This document shows positions 42,556 through 52,057 of a stretch of DNA of 64,000 bases, in pieces (positions within the stretch are counted from its first letter, which is position 1; the number at the start of each line of letters is the position of its first letter). The DNA comes from Hasllibacter sp. MH4015. Its GTDB lineage: Bacteria > Pseudomonadota > Alphaproteobacteria > Rhodobacterales > Rhodobacteraceae. The position numbers were made by a program, and so were the translations under genes. The notes beneath the pieces are model-generated. The model searched no databases. It was not told the origin of the DNA and was given only the letters and a program-made list of their open reading frames with translations. The stretch spans positions 2,725,875-2,789,874 of the forward strand of contig NZ_JAHTBK010000001.1 in NCBI RefSeq assembly GCF_020177575.1, given 5' to 3'.

Positions 42556-42586
42556 TTGACCTTCCCGTGACTGGAAGGTTTATGTC
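42556..42586 (+). promoter_or_regulatory. CueR-type copper-responsive promoter of copA
   Basis: A -35 box TTGACC (42556-42561) and a -10 box TATGTC (42581-42586) are separated by the over-long 19-bp spacer typical of MerR-family promoters. The spacer contains the dyad ACCTTCC-N7-GGAAGGT (42559-42579), the classic CueR operator layout. The copA start follows at 42611 behind a GGAGGGAG ribosome site. The cueR-like gene is the next gene in the same operon, so the circuit would be self-controlling. Confidence 0.9.
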
Positions 42587-42610
42587 TCTGCTTCCAGGAG
42601 GGAGAGACGC

Positions 42611-45082
42611 ATGTCCAACCGCCCATTCACCGCGACGATCCCCGTCTCCGGCATGACCTGCGCGGGATGCGTGGGGCGTGTCGAACAGGCGTTGCGAACG
42701 GTCGAGGGCGTGTCCAACGTGTCGGTCAACCTCGCCACCGAAGCGGCCACGATCACCGCGCGGGATGCCGCATCACTCACCCGCGCAACGGACACGCTGA
42801 GCGACCGCGGCTATCCCGCCCGCGTGACGGAGGCGCGCCTCGCCGTCAGCGACCTGTCCTGCGCGTCCTGCGTCGGGCGGGTGGAGAGCTATCTGAAAGA
42901 CATCCCCGGCGTGGTGGCGGCGGAGGTGAACCTTGCCACGGAAACCGCGCGCGTCCGCTACCTCGCCGACACCACCACGCCGCAGGCCATGGCCCGCGCG
43001 GTGACGGAGGCCGGGTATCCGACCGTCGCGCAGGGCTCGGAACCGACACCCGACCGCGAGGCCGAGAAGATGCAGGACATGGCGGACGCGTGGCGGCGGT
43101 TCACCATCGCCTGCTTGCTGACGCTTCCGGTGTTCGTGCTGGAAATGGGCGGCCATCTGTTCCCGCCGCTTCACATGTTCATCGGTCAGACCATCGGCCA
43201 CCAGGCAAGCTGGATCATCCAGTGGGGCCTGACCACGGCGGTCCTGCTGTGGCCGGGTCGTGGCTTCTTCACCAAGGGCTTTCCCGCCCTCCTGCGCGGC
43301 GCGCCGGACATGAACAGCCTTGTCGCCGTCGGGGCCTCCGCGGCTTACCTGTTCTCCGTCGTGGCGATCTTGGCGCCCGCCCTCCTGCCACAGGCCACCC
43401 GCGCGGTTTATTTCGAGGCCGCCGCGGTGATCGTCACCCTGATCCTGCTTGGCCGGTTCCTGGAGGCGCGCGCCAAGGGCCGGACCGGCGCGGCGATCCG
43501 CAGCCTGATGGAGCTGCGCACCGACACAGCGCGCGTGGTGCGCGAAGGCGGGGCCGTCGACCTGCCGCTGGAAGATGTTGTGGAGGAAGACTTGATCCTC
43601 GTGCGGCCGGGCGAACGGATCGCCACCGATGGCATCGTCACCGAAGGCGAAAGCTACGTCGATGAAAGCATGATGACGGGGGAGCCGTTGCCGGTGGCCA
43701 AGGCCCACGGCGATCCCGTCACCGGCGGTACCGTCAACGCGGCCGGCAGCCTGACCTTCCGGGCGACGCGCGTCGGCGCGGACACGGTGCTGGCGCAGAT
43801 CATCCGCATCGTACAAGACGCACAGGGCGCGAAATTGCCGGTGCAGGCGTTGGTCGACCGCGTGACGCTGTGGTTCGTGCCTGCGGTGATGCTATTGGCT
43901 GCGCTGACCGTCACGATCTGGCTGATCTTCGGCCCCGATCCCGTGCTCAGCTACGCGCTGGTGGCGGGCGTCTCCGTCCTCATCATCGCGTGTCCCTGTG
44001 CCATGGGGCTGGCCACGCCGACCTCCATCATGGTCGGCACAGGCCGCGCGGCGGAGATGGGGGTGCTGTTTCGCAAGGGCGATGCATTGCAACAGATGGC
44101 ACAGGTCCAACTGGTCGCCTTCGACAAGACCGGTACATTGACCGAGGGTCGCCCGGAACTGACCGACCTGATCCTTGCCGAGGGCTGGACGCGGGCGGAG
44201 GCGCTCAGCCTCGCCGCAGCGGTGGAGGGCAAGTCGGAACATCCCGTCGCCCGCGCCATCGTCACTGCCGCCGAGGGCGAGGGGATCGCTGCGCAGGACT
44301 CCACGGAATTCAGCGCCCGCCCCGGCTTCGGCGTGGCCGCAATGGTGGGTGAGCGGCACGTCGTGATCGGTAGCGCCCGGTTGCTTGAGACTGAGGGGAT
44401 CGTCCCGGAGCCAATGGCGGTAGACCACGCGCGGCTTTCGGAACAGGGCAAGACCGCGCTTTACATGGCGGTGGATGCGCAGGTCGTCGCGACCCTTGCC
44501 GTCGCGGACCGGGTGAAGGACAGCAGCAGGGCGGCGATTGCCGCGCTTACCGCGCGCGGCATCGCGGTTGCCATGATAACCGGCGATCAGGAGGCGACCG
44601 CATGCGCCGTGGCCGATGACCTCGGCATCTCGATCATCCATGCGGGCGTCCTTCCCGGCGAAAAACGCGATGTGGTTGCAGGGCTGCAACGAGAATTCGG
44701 CGCGGTCGCCTATGTGGGGGACGGCATAAACGACGCCCCCGCGCTCGCCCGAGCGGATGTAGGGATCGCCATCGGCACCGGCACGGATGTCGCCATCGAA
44801 AGCGCCGATGTGGTCCTGATGTCGGGCAATGTGCAGGGCGTTGTGGCGGCGGCGGAAATCTCTGCCCGGACGATGGGGAATATCCGGCAGAACCTGGTCT
44901 GGGCCTTTGCCTACAACACTGCGCTGATCCCGGTCGCGGCGGGGGTGCTGTTCCCGCTCTTCGGCATCCTCTTGTCCCCGATCTTTGCGGCGGCGGCGAT
45001 GGCCTTGTCCTCCGTCTCCGTCATCACCAACGCGCTCCGCCTGCGCAACGTGCAAGCACCCACCGAACGAGAGGTTCCATGA
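42611..45082 (+). CDS. copA: Copper(I)-exporting P1B-type ATPase
   Basis: 823 residues. Two N-terminal heavy-metal-binding domains carry GMTCAGC (Cys17/Cys20) and DLSCASC (Cys84/Cys87). The transmembrane Cu-binding motif is [13 protein letters not shown] (CPC at 461-463), the phosphorylated Asp is Asp505 in [10 protein letters not shown], the actuator has TGEP (356-359), and [10 protein letters not shown] closes the P domain. It exports Cu+ from the cytosol through the inner membrane. It sits behind a CueR-type promoter and overlaps the cueR-like gene by 4 nt. Confidence 0.96.
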   Translation: MSNRPFTATIPVSGMTCAGCVGRVEQALRTVEGVSNVSVNLATEAATITARDAASLTRATDTLSDRGYPARVTEARLAVSDLSCASCVGRVESYLKDIPGVVAAEVNLATETARVRYLADTTTPQAMARAVTEAGYPTVAQGSEPTPDREAEKMQDMADAWRRFTIACLLTLPVFVLEMGGHLFPPLHMFIGQTIGHQASWIIQWGLTTAVLLWPGRGFFTKGFPALLRGAPDMNSLVAVGASAAYLFSVVAILAPALLPQATRAVYFEAAAVIVTLILLGRFLEARAKGRTGAAIRSLMELRTDTARVVREGGAVDLPLEDVVEEDLILVRPGERIATDGIVTEGESYVDESMMTGEPLPVAKAHGDPVTGGTVNAAGSLTFRATRVGADTVLAQIIRIVQDAQGAKLPVQALVDRVTLWFVPAVMLLAALTVTIWLIFGPDPVLSYALVAGVSVLIIACPCAMGLATPTSIMVGTGRAAEMGVLFRKGDALQQMAQVQLVAFDKTGTLTEGRPELTDLILAEGWTRAEALSLAAAVEGKSEHPVARAIVTAAEGEGIAAQDSTEFSARPGFGVAAMVGERHVVIGSARLLETEGIVPEPMAVDHARLSEQGKTALYMAVDAQVVATLAVADRVKDSSRAAIAALTARGIAVAMITGDQEATACAVADDLGISIIHAGVLPGEKRDVVAGLQREFGAVAYVGDGINDAPALARADVGIAIGTGTDVAIESADVVLMSGNVQGVVAAAEISARTMGNIRQNLVWAFAYNTALIPVAAGVLFPLFGILLSPIFAAAAMALSSVSVITNALRLRNVQAPTEREVP

Positions 45083-45480
45083 ATATCGGCGACGTGGCCA
45101 AGGCCAGCGGCCTGCCCCCCAAGACCATCCGCTATTACGAGGATATCGACCTGATCCGCCCCCTGCGCGGACCCAACGGATACCGGCAATTCCGCGAGAC
45201 GGACCTGCACAAACTTGCCTTCCTGGGCCGCGCCCGCGCGCTTGGCTTTTCCATCGAGGATTGCCGCGCGCTTCTGGCACTCTACGAGGATGCGGGGCGC
45301 AGCAGTGCGGAGGTGAAGGCCATCGCGCGCCACCATCTGGCTGAGATCGATACGAAGATCGCGGCCCTGTCGGAGATGCGGGATACGCTTGCTACGCTCG
45401 TCGCCTCCTGCGCAGGCGACGCACGCCCCGATTGTCCGATCCTTGAGAGCCTGGCCGATTCGGAAATCAGTCGATCCTGA
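45079..45480 (+). CDS. cueR: Copper-responsive MerR-family regulator
   Basis: 133 residues. The MerR DNA-binding domain ([20 protein letters not shown], ending [11 protein letters not shown]) is followed by a long dimerisation helix and the metal loop Cys111-x7-Cys119 (CAGDARPDC). The coordination loop has Ser76 where divalent-ion sensors have Cys, as in Cu(I)-sensing CueR. It is translated from an ATG overlapping the copA stop, unlike the usual divergent or separate cueR genes. Its last 14 bp overlap the end of the convergent AruI-like gene. Confidence 0.92.
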   Translation: MNIGDVAKASGLPPKTIRYYEDIDLIRPLRGPNGYRQFRETDLHKLAFLGRARALGFSIEDCRALLALYEDAGRSSAEVKAIARHHLAEIDTKIAALSEMRDTLATLVASCAGDARPDCPILESLADSEISRS

Positions 45481-47053
45481 TCTCGATCAGGCGCGGCGCG
45501 CGGGCCTTGTGGGCGCGGTCGAGCGCGGCGGCAAAGCCCTCCAGCCCGTCAATCGCCTCCGCCTCCATGCCATAGGCCTGCGCCACCGCGACGAAATCCG
45601 GCGCGCTCGGGCGGACACCTTCGGGCGCGATGCCGTTGTCTTCCATGTAGCGCTCGATCTCTTGATAGCCGTTGTTGTTCCACACCACGAAGATCACCGG
45701 CGCGAGTTCGTCCATCGCCGTGCCAAGCTCCGCCAGAACGAACTGCAATCCGCCATCCCCGGTGATGCAGACGACCGGCGTGTCCGGCGCGCCCAAACAC
45801 GCCCCGATGGCCGCAGGCGCGCCGTAGCCCAACGCGCCATAGCCGGTGGAGGCGTTGAACCAGCCCCGAGGCTGGTCGATATCCGCATACAGGTTTCCCG
45901 CATAGACCGCTTGCGTGCTGTCGCCCACGATCCGTGCGCCGGGGATGATTTCGCGAATGGTGTCGATCATGGCGATGGAGGTCTTGTAGCTTGCGCTGAG
46001 CGAGCCGTGGGCCTCTGCCCGCAATCTGGCGGCCCATGCCGCGCCGTCGTTGGACGCCGCCTTGCCGTCCAACCCAACCAGTATGCGCGCCACGGCCTGA
46101 CCCGCATCGCCAAGAACCGGGATATCCGGCACCCGCCCGCGCGTCATCTGCATCGGGTCGCAATCGACCCGGATCAGGCACGCGATCTTCGGCAAATTGC
46201 CCGCGTCGTAGACATCGTAATCGGTGCGCCCGAATTGGGTGCCGACAGCAAGGATCACGTCCGCCTGCGCCATCGCGTCTTGCACCGCCGGGAAGGACGG
46301 GCTGGCCGGCACGCGCAGGTCGTGGCCGCCAAGGATGCCGCGCCCGTTCGTCGTCGTGATGACCGGCGCGTCCAGCCGCTCGGCCAAACGCACAAGATCG
46401 TCCGCCGCACCCACCGCACCGCCGCCTGCGAGGATCAAGGGCCGCTCGGCTTTGCCAAGCGCCGCCACGGCAGCGGCGATGTGTTCCGCATCCACGGCGC
46501 GCCGCGCGGGGTCTGCCGCACGCGGGGGTGGCACCTCGATCCGCTGCGCCATCACGTCGGTCGGGATCTCGATATGAACCGGCCCCGGACGGCCCTGCGT
46601 CATGGCGGTAAACGCGCGTTCCACCACCCGGTCTAGGTCTTCGGCACGGCTGAGCGTGTGACTCCAGATCGCGACGCTGCCCATGGTGGCGGACTGGTCC
46701 GGCAACTCGTGCAGGAACCCGTCCTCATGACCGTGGGTGGCGACCGGGTTCACGCCCGATATTACCAGCATCGGCACGGAATCCGCCCGCGCCTGCGCCA
46801 TCGCGGTGATCGCGTTGGTCACGCCGGGCCCTGTGATGAGCAGGCAGATACCGGGTTTGCCTGTCGCCCGTGCATAGCCATCGGCCATGAAACCCGCGCC
46901 CTGCTCATGACGCGGCGTGACATGCCGGATGGAAGACGCCTTGAGGCCGCGATAAAGCTCCACGATATGCACGCCGGGAATGCCGAACACCATCTCCACC
47001 CCGCGGCGTTCCAGCAGCGTGACCAGTACTTCCCCAACCGTCCCCTGCGCCAT
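45467..47053 (-). CDS. ThDP-dependent decarboxylase, 5-guanidino-2-oxopentanoate decarboxylase (AruI)-like
   Basis: 528 residues in the acetolactate-synthase superfamily: the N-terminal catalytic Glu in TPRHEQGAGFMADGYA (Glu49), HIEIPTDVM closing the first domain, and the ThDP motif TGDGGLQFVLAELGTAMDE with WNNNGYQEI. The N-terminus resembles AruI, which decarboxylates 5-guanidino-2-oxopentanoate in the arginine transaminase pathway; other superfamily activities are possible. Its partner transaminase AruH is not in the window. It lies 5 nt downstream of a GATase1-AraC regulator gene and is co-transcribed with it. Confidence 0.7.
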   Translation of the reverse strand: MAQGTVGEVLVTLLERRGVEMVFGIPGVHIVELYRGLKASSIRHVTPRHEQGAGFMADGYARATGKPGICLLITGPGVTNAITAMAQARADSVPMLVISGVNPVATHGHEDGFLHELPDQSATMGSVAIWSHTLSRAEDLDRVVERAFTAMTQGRPGPVHIEIPTDVMAQRIEVPPPRAADPARRAVDAEHIAAAVAALGKAERPLILAGGGAVGAADDLVRLAERLDAPVITTTNGRGILGGHDLRVPASPSFPAVQDAMAQADVILAVGTQFGRTDYDVYDAGNLPKIACLIRVDCDPMQMTRGRVPDIPVLGDAGQAVARILVGLDGKAASNDGAAWAARLRAEAHGSLSASYKTSIAMIDTIREIIPGARIVGDSTQAVYAGNLYADIDQPRGWFNASTGYGALGYGAPAAIGACLGAPDTPVVCITGDGGLQFVLAELGTAMDELAPVIFVVWNNNGYQEIERYMEDNGIAPEGVRPSAPDFVAVAQAYGMEAEAIDGLEGFAAALDRAHKARAPRLIEIRID

Positions 47054-47058
47054 CGTCC

Positions 47059-48006
47059 CTAGCCCTTTCGCAAACGCGCCGCGCGCGCCGCTGACGGGGT
47101 GATCCCGAAGGCCGCCTTGAACGCGCGTGTCATAGCGGTGGCATCGCCATAGCCGGAGCGCAAGGAAATCTCCGCAATGCTGTCGCGCGTTTGCTCTACC
47201 CTGCGGCGGGCCTCAGACAGGCGGATGGCGCGGTAGGCCGCGGCGGGCGTCTGGGTGCCGTGGCTCCGGAACGCCCGCTCCAGCGCCCGTTGAGACAGGC
47301 CCAGACATGACGCCACCGCCCCGATCGTCAGCGGTTCCTCGATATGACGCCGCATGATCGCGGCCGCGGCCCGGATCGTCTGGCAATCCGGCATCAGGCG
47401 GGCGGGATCAAGGGCCGGGTCACGCTCCCCGTGCATGAAGAGCGCCGCAACCTCCAGGGAAAGCGCCGCGCCGTGCCGCCCCTCGATCAGGTCCAGCATC
47501 AGGTCGAACGTAGTGGTCGCGCCGCCGCACGACGCCCGGTCCCGGTCCACCACGAACCGCGCCTCCGTCACGTCCACCTCGGGGAAGGTTTCCGCCAGAT
47601 CGGCCAGGATGTCCCAATGGGACGTCGCGCGGTAGCCGTCCAGCAGACCCGCATGGGCCATCAGCCACGATCCGGTATCAAGGCCCACCAAAGTCCCGAA
47701 ATGTTTGGCCGCCGCGCGCAAGGCCCGCCCGGTGGCCGCATTCGCCAAGGCCTCGTGCCCGTAGCTTGGCATGACGAAAAGGTAATCCCCCCGCGCCTCC
47801 GCCCCCAACGCGTCTGGCTGAACCGGGACACCGCTGGACGAGGCAAGGGGCGCCCCCGACATGCCGAAAAACCTCCAGTCGTAGAGCGTGCGGCGCGACA
47901 ACGTGTTGGCGGCCCGCAACGGCTCCACCGCATTTGCAAGGCAGAGGTTGGAGAAGCCGTCGAACAACAGCAGGGCGAAGCGTTCGGGCTCTGTCGATCT
48001 TCGCAT
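47059..48006 (-). CDS. GATase1-like AraC-family regulator (GlxA/CdhR type)
   Basis: 315 residues. The N-terminal ~185 residues form a DJ-1/PfpI-like domain (FALLLFDGFSNLCLANAVEP, VGLDTGSWLMAHAGLLDG); a normal catalytic Cys is absent there, which is usual for the regulators of this group. The C-terminal half is an AraC-type double helix-turn-helix (CLGLSQRALERAFRSHGTQT and SLRSGYGDATAMTRAFKAAFG). The architecture is that of GbdR/CdhR/ArgR/GlxA regulators for betaine, carnitine and arginine catabolism. It is divergent from the carnitine operon and co-transcribed with an AruI-like enzyme, so it may sense carnitine, a betaine, or arginine. Confidence 0.85.
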   Translation of the reverse strand: MRRSTEPERFALLLFDGFSNLCLANAVEPLRAANTLSRRTLYDWRFFGMSGAPLASSSGVPVQPDALGAEARGDYLFVMPSYGHEALANAATGRALRAAAKHFGTLVGLDTGSWLMAHAGLLDGYRATSHWDILADLAETFPEVDVTEARFVVDRDRASCGGATTTFDLMLDLIEGRHGAALSLEVAALFMHGERDPALDPARLMPDCQTIRAAAAIMRRHIEEPLTIGAVASCLGLSQRALERAFRSHGTQTPAAAYRAIRLSEARRRVEQTRDSIAEISLRSGYGDATAMTRAFKAAFGITPSAARAARLRKG

Positions 48007-48080
48007 GATTTTTATCTAATTCTGCAAGGTTGTCGCCGAACCCTACGCCTAGGCTTTCGCCTGTCACAAGGGGGACGTCG

Positions 48081-49241
48081 ATGGATTTTGGCCTTAGCGA
48101 AGAGCAGGAGATGATCGTCTCCACCGTGCGCAGTTTCGTGGAGAACGAGATCTATCCCCATGAAGCGGAGGTGGAGCGGACGGGCCACGTCCCCCCCGAA
48201 CTGGCGCAGGCGATCAAGCAAAGGGTCATCGACCTTGGTTTTTACGCCTGCAATTTCCCACAGGATGTCGGCGGCGCGGGCCTGTCGCATCTGGATTTCA
48301 CCTTGGTGGAACGGGAACTGGGCCGTGGTTCCATGGCGCTGACCCATTTCTTCGGACGCCCGCAGAACATCCTGATGGCGTGCGAGGGCGAACAACGGGA
48401 CCGCTACTTGCTGCCCGCCGTGCGAGGGGAGCGGATGGACGCGCTGGCCATGACCGAACCCGATGCGGGCTCCGACGTGCGGGGCATGAAATGTACGGCC
48501 GTGCGCGACGGCGGTGATTGGGTCGTGAACGGATCGAAACACTTCATTTCCGGCGCGGAACATGCGGATTTCTTCATCGTCTTCGTGGCCACAGGCGTCG
48601 ATGATACGCCGCGCGGTCCGAAGAAGCGGATCACCTGTTTCCTCGTGGATCGTGGACATCCCGGGTTCACCGTGCGCAACGGCTACAACTCGGTCAGCCA
48701 TCGGGGGTATAAGAATTGCATCCTCGATTTCGACAATTGCCGCCTGCCCAACGCGCAAGTGCTGGGGGCGGTCGATGGTGGCTTCGCGGTGATGAACGAA
48801 TGGCTCTATGCCACCCGCCTGACCGTGGCCGCGTTCAGTGTCGGGCGTGCGCGGCGGTGTTTCGACTATGCCCTGAACTATGCCGCCGAGCGCAGGCAGT
48901 TCGGCCAGCCCATCGCGAAGTTCCAGGGCGTCGGTTTCCAGGTCGCCGACATGATAACGGAGATCGACGCCGCCGATTACCTGACCCTCGCGGGCGCCTG
49001 GCGTCTGGACCAGGGGTTGCCCGCGAACCGCGAGATCGCATCGGCCAAGCTCTACGCGACCGAGATGCTGGCGCGGGTCACGGACACCAGTTTGCAGATT
49101 TTCGGCGGTATGGGCCTGATGGACGATTTCCCGATCGAGCGGTTCTGGCGCGATGCACGGGTGGAGCGGATCTGGGACGGAACCTCCGAAATCCAGCGCC
49201 ACATCATCTCGCGCGACCTGTTTCGCCCGCTGGGGGCCTGA
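48081..49241 (+). CDS. Acyl-CoA dehydrogenase, probably gamma-butyrobetainyl-CoA dehydrogenase
   Basis: 386 residues from ATG 48081 (MDFGLSEEQEMIVSTVRSFV). ACAD motifs: MTEPDAGSDVRGMKCTA, VNGSKHFISGAEHADFF, AERRQFGQPIAKFQGV and FGGMGLMDDFPIERFWRDAR. The catalytic base position reads RIWDGTSEIQR, with Asp instead of the usual Glu of the EGT motif. As first gene of an operon with a CoA ligase, a hydratase and a carnitine dehydrogenase, it should make crotonobetainyl-CoA from gamma-butyrobetainyl-CoA. Assignment is from context and family; Glu-to-Asp change is directly visible. Confidence 0.8.
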   Translation: MDFGLSEEQEMIVSTVRSFVENEIYPHEAEVERTGHVPPELAQAIKQRVIDLGFYACNFPQDVGGAGLSHLDFTLVERELGRGSMALTHFFGRPQNILMACEGEQRDRYLLPAVRGERMDALAMTEPDAGSDVRGMKCTAVRDGGDWVVNGSKHFISGAEHADFFIVFVATGVDDTPRGPKKRITCFLVDRGHPGFTVRNGYNSVSHRGYKNCILDFDNCRLPNAQVLGAVDGGFAVMNEWLYATRLTVAAFSVGRARRCFDYALNYAAERRQFGQPIAKFQGVGFQVADMITEIDAADYLTLAGAWRLDQGLPANREIASAKLYATEMLARVTDTSLQIFGGMGLMDDFPIERFWRDARVERIWDGTSEIQRHIISRDLFRPLGA

Positions 49242-49242
49242 C

Positions 49243-51279
49243 ATGGATTTGGGTTGCCTTCTGCGTCCCCGCTCCATCGCCGTGATCGGCGGCGGGGTGT
49301 GGTGCGAAAACGTGATCCGGGAATCCCGCAAGATCGGCTTTGATGGCGATCTTTGGGCAGTCCATCCGACCCGCGCTGATGTCGGCGGTGTGCCGGCCTT
49401 CGCGTCGGTGGACGACCTGCCCCGCGCGCCCGACGCGGCCTATGTCGCCGTCAACCGACACGCGACGATTGAGGTGGTCCGCGCGTTGTCCCGGATCGGG
49501 GCCGGAGGCGCGATCTGTTTCGCGTCCGGCTTTCGGGAGGCGGCGGCAGAGCTGGAGGATGGCGACGATCTTCAGGCGAAGCTGTTGGAGGCGGCGGGCG
49601 ACATGCCGATCCTCGGGCCGAATTGCTATGGCCTCATCAACGCGCTTGATCGCGTCACGCTCTGGCCCGATCACCATGGGCTGATGCCGGTCGAACGTGG
49701 CGTCGCGATCATCACGCAATCGTCGAACATCGCGCTCAACCTGACGATGCAAATGCGCGGTCTGCCCATCGCGGCGCTCGTGACCATCGGCAACCAGGCG
49801 CAAATTGATATACCATTGATATGCTCCGAATTGCTGAAAGACCCGCGCATCACGGCGCTGGGTCTGCACATCGAAGGCGTCGGTGATCTGGCCCGGTTCG
49901 AGGGTTTGGCAGGCGCGGCGCACCGGGCGGGCAAGCCCATCGTGGCCCTTAAGGTGGGCGCATCGGATCAGGCGCAGGCCGCCGCGATCAGCCATACTGC
50001 CTCGCTTTCCGGGAGTGCGGCGGGCGCGCGGGCGTTGTTCGACCGGTTGGGCATCGGGCAGGTCTTTGATTTGCCTACATTTCTTGAGGTCCTCAAGCTG
50101 TTGCACGTGATCGGGCCGCTGCCGTCGAACCGGGTCGCCTCACTCTCCTGCTCGGGTGGGGAGGCGAGCCTGATGGCGGATGTGGCGCTTGGGCGCGACG
50201 TGGTCTTTCCGCCCCTGTCGGAGCGTCAGGTGACGGGCCTGCGCGCCGCACTTGGCCAACGGGTCGCGCTTGCCAACCCCTTGGATTACCACACTTATAT
50301 CTGGGCGGACCGCGCGGCGATGGCGGCGTGTTTCTCCGCAATGATGTCGGGGGATCTGGCGCTTGGCCTTGTTGTTCTGGATTTCCCGCGTCCCGACAGA
50401 TGCCCGGCCCCGGAATGGGAGCTTGTCATCGACGCGGTCGAGGACGCGATTGCGCAAACCGGACGCCCCATCGCGATCCTGTCCAGCCTGCCGGAAACCC
50501 TGCCGGAAGCGACCGCGCAACGGCTTCTTGCGCGAGGGATATTGCCGCTTTGCGGGTTTGGGGAAGCGTTGGATTCCATCGCCATCGCCGCCCGGATCGC
50601 AGCCTATCGACCACATTCGGCACCCCTTCAAACACCCTGCGCCGATGGCGATACCTATATCCTGACGGAGGCCGAGGCAAAGGTGGCACTGGACGCATGC
50701 GGCCTGGATACCCCGCAGGGCCAACACATTGAAATCGCTGATATTCCCGCCGATCTCCTCAACGAAATCAACGGCCCCTTCGCGGTGAAAGCCCTCGGCC
50801 ATGCCCATAAAACGGAGGCCGGGGCAGTGGCGCTGGATGTGCCGCGCACCGCCCTGCGGGAGGCGGCGGTGAAGATGGGCGGCACCGCATTCCTGATCGA
50901 GGAGATGGTGCCGGACCCGGTAGCGGAACTCCTGGTCGGTGTCCTGCGTGATCCGGCCCACGGCCTTGTGCTGACGCTTAGCGCGGGCGGGATTTTGACC
51001 GAACTGCTTGCCGACACGCAGCACCTTTTGCTGCCCACGACCGGCCCCGAAATCGAGGCGGCCCTGTCGCGCCTGCGCATCGCACCGCTTCTTGGCGGAT
51101 TTCGGGGCAAACCGGCCGCCGATCTCCGCGCGATTGTCAGCGCCGTTCTGGCCGTGCAGGACTACGTCATGACCCACGCTGAAGACATCTTCGAGGTCGA
51201 GATCAATCCCCTGATCTGCACCCCCACCCGCGCCGTCGCCGCCGACGCCCTGATCCGATTGAGATGCCGTGATGAATGA
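49243..51279 (+). CDS. ADP-forming acyl-CoA synthetase (gamma-butyrobetaine/carnitine activation)
   Basis: 678 residues from ATG 49243, one base after the dehydrogenase stop. Domain order is that of NDP-forming acetate/acyl-CoA synthetases: CoA-binding Rossmann domain (GCLLRPRSIAVIGGGVWCEN), two ligase-CoA domains (phosphohistidine region AAISHTASLSGSAAGARALF), and a C-terminal ATP-grasp (TEAEAKVALDACGLDTPQGQ, FAVKALGHAHKTEAGAVALD). It would convert a carboxylate plus ATP and CoA into an acyl-CoA plus ADP and phosphate. In this operon the natural substrate would be gamma-butyrobetaine, crotonobetaine or carnitine. Confidence 0.82.
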   Translation: MDLGCLLRPRSIAVIGGGVWCENVIRESRKIGFDGDLWAVHPTRADVGGVPAFASVDDLPRAPDAAYVAVNRHATIEVVRALSRIGAGGAICFASGFREAAAELEDGDDLQAKLLEAAGDMPILGPNCYGLINALDRVTLWPDHHGLMPVERGVAIITQSSNIALNLTMQMRGLPIAALVTIGNQAQIDIPLICSELLKDPRITALGLHIEGVGDLARFEGLAGAAHRAGKPIVALKVGASDQAQAAAISHTASLSGSAAGARALFDRLGIGQVFDLPTFLEVLKLLHVIGPLPSNRVASLSCSGGEASLMADVALGRDVVFPPLSERQVTGLRAALGQRVALANPLDYHTYIWADRAAMAACFSAMMSGDLALGLVVLDFPRPDRCPAPEWELVIDAVEDAIAQTGRPIAILSSLPETLPEATAQRLLARGILPLCGFGEALDSIAIAARIAAYRPHSAPLQTPCADGDTYILTEAEAKVALDACGLDTPQGQHIEIADIPADLLNEINGPFAVKALGHAHKTEAGAVALDVPRTALREAAVKMGGTAFLIEEMVPDPVAELLVGVLRDPAHGLVLTLSAGGILTELLADTQHLLLPTTGPEIEAALSRLRIAPLLGGFRGKPAADLRAIVSAVLAVQDYVMTHAEDIFEVEINPLICTPTRAVAADALIRLRCRDE

Positions 51280-52057
51280 CAGTCCCGTAAAGACAAACCG
51301 CAACGGCCATGTGCTGGAGGTCACGCTGGACCGCCCGAAGGCCAACGCCATCGACCTGGCCACCAGCCGGATCATGGGGGACGTGTTCACGCAATTCCGC
51401 GACGATCCGGACTTGCGCGTGGCGATCTTGACCGGTGCGGGGGAGAAGTTCTTCTGCCCCGGCTGGGACCTGAAGGCCGCCGCCGACGGTGATGCGGTGG
51501 ATGGCGATTACGGTGTGGGCGGGTTCGGCGGCTTGCAGGAATTGCGGGGTCTCAACAAGCCCGTGATCGCGGCGGTGAACGGTATCTGCTGCGGCGGTGG
51601 GCTCGAATTGGCGCTGAGCGCGGATATCATTCTGGCGGCGGACCACGCGAGTTTTGCCCTGCCCGAGATCCGGTCCGGCACGGTGGCCGATGCGGCGTCC
51701 ATCAAGCTGCCCAAGCGCATCCCGTATCATATCGCGATGGAGATGCTGTTCACCGGGCGGTGGCTCGACGCCGAAGAGGCCGCGCGGTGGGGGCTGATCA
51801 ACCAGATCCATCCGGCGGACCAGTTGATGGACAAGGCGCGGGACATGGCCGACTTGATCGCTTCCGGCCCGCCGCTTGTGAATGCCGCGATCAAGGAGAT
51901 CGTGCGCGAGGCCGAGAACATGAAGTTCCACGACGCGCTCAACAAGATCACGAAAAGCCAGTTCGAGACGGTCGAAAAGCTCTACCGCTCAGACGACCAA
52001 AAGGAAGGCGCACGGGCCTTTGCCGAGAAGCGCGATCCGATCTGGAAAGGGAAATAG
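51272..52057 (+). CDS. caiD: Crotonobetainyl-CoA hydratase / carnitinyl-CoA dehydratase-like enzyme
   Basis: 261 residues from ATG 51272 (a GTG precedes it). Crotonase-fold landmarks: oxyanion-hole region GEKFFCPGWDLKAA, NGICCGGGLELALSADIILA and FALPEIRSGTVADAASIKL. The N-terminal and WDLKAA segments match CaiD-type carnitinyl-CoA dehydratases, which interconvert crotonobetainyl-CoA and L-carnitinyl-CoA. It overlaps the CoA ligase gene by 8 nt. Position before the carnitine cleavage genes supports this role. Confidence 0.82.
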   Translation: MNDSPVKTNRNGHVLEVTLDRPKANAIDLATSRIMGDVFTQFRDDPDLRVAILTGAGEKFFCPGWDLKAAADGDAVDGDYGVGGFGGLQELRGLNKPVIAAVNGICCGGGLELALSADIILAADHASFALPEIRSGTVADAASIKLPKRIPYHIAMEMLFTGRWLDAEEAARWGLINQIHPADQLMDKARDMADLIASGPPLVNAAIKEIVREAENMKFHDALNKITKSQFETVEKLYRSDDQKEGARAFAEKRDPIWKGK

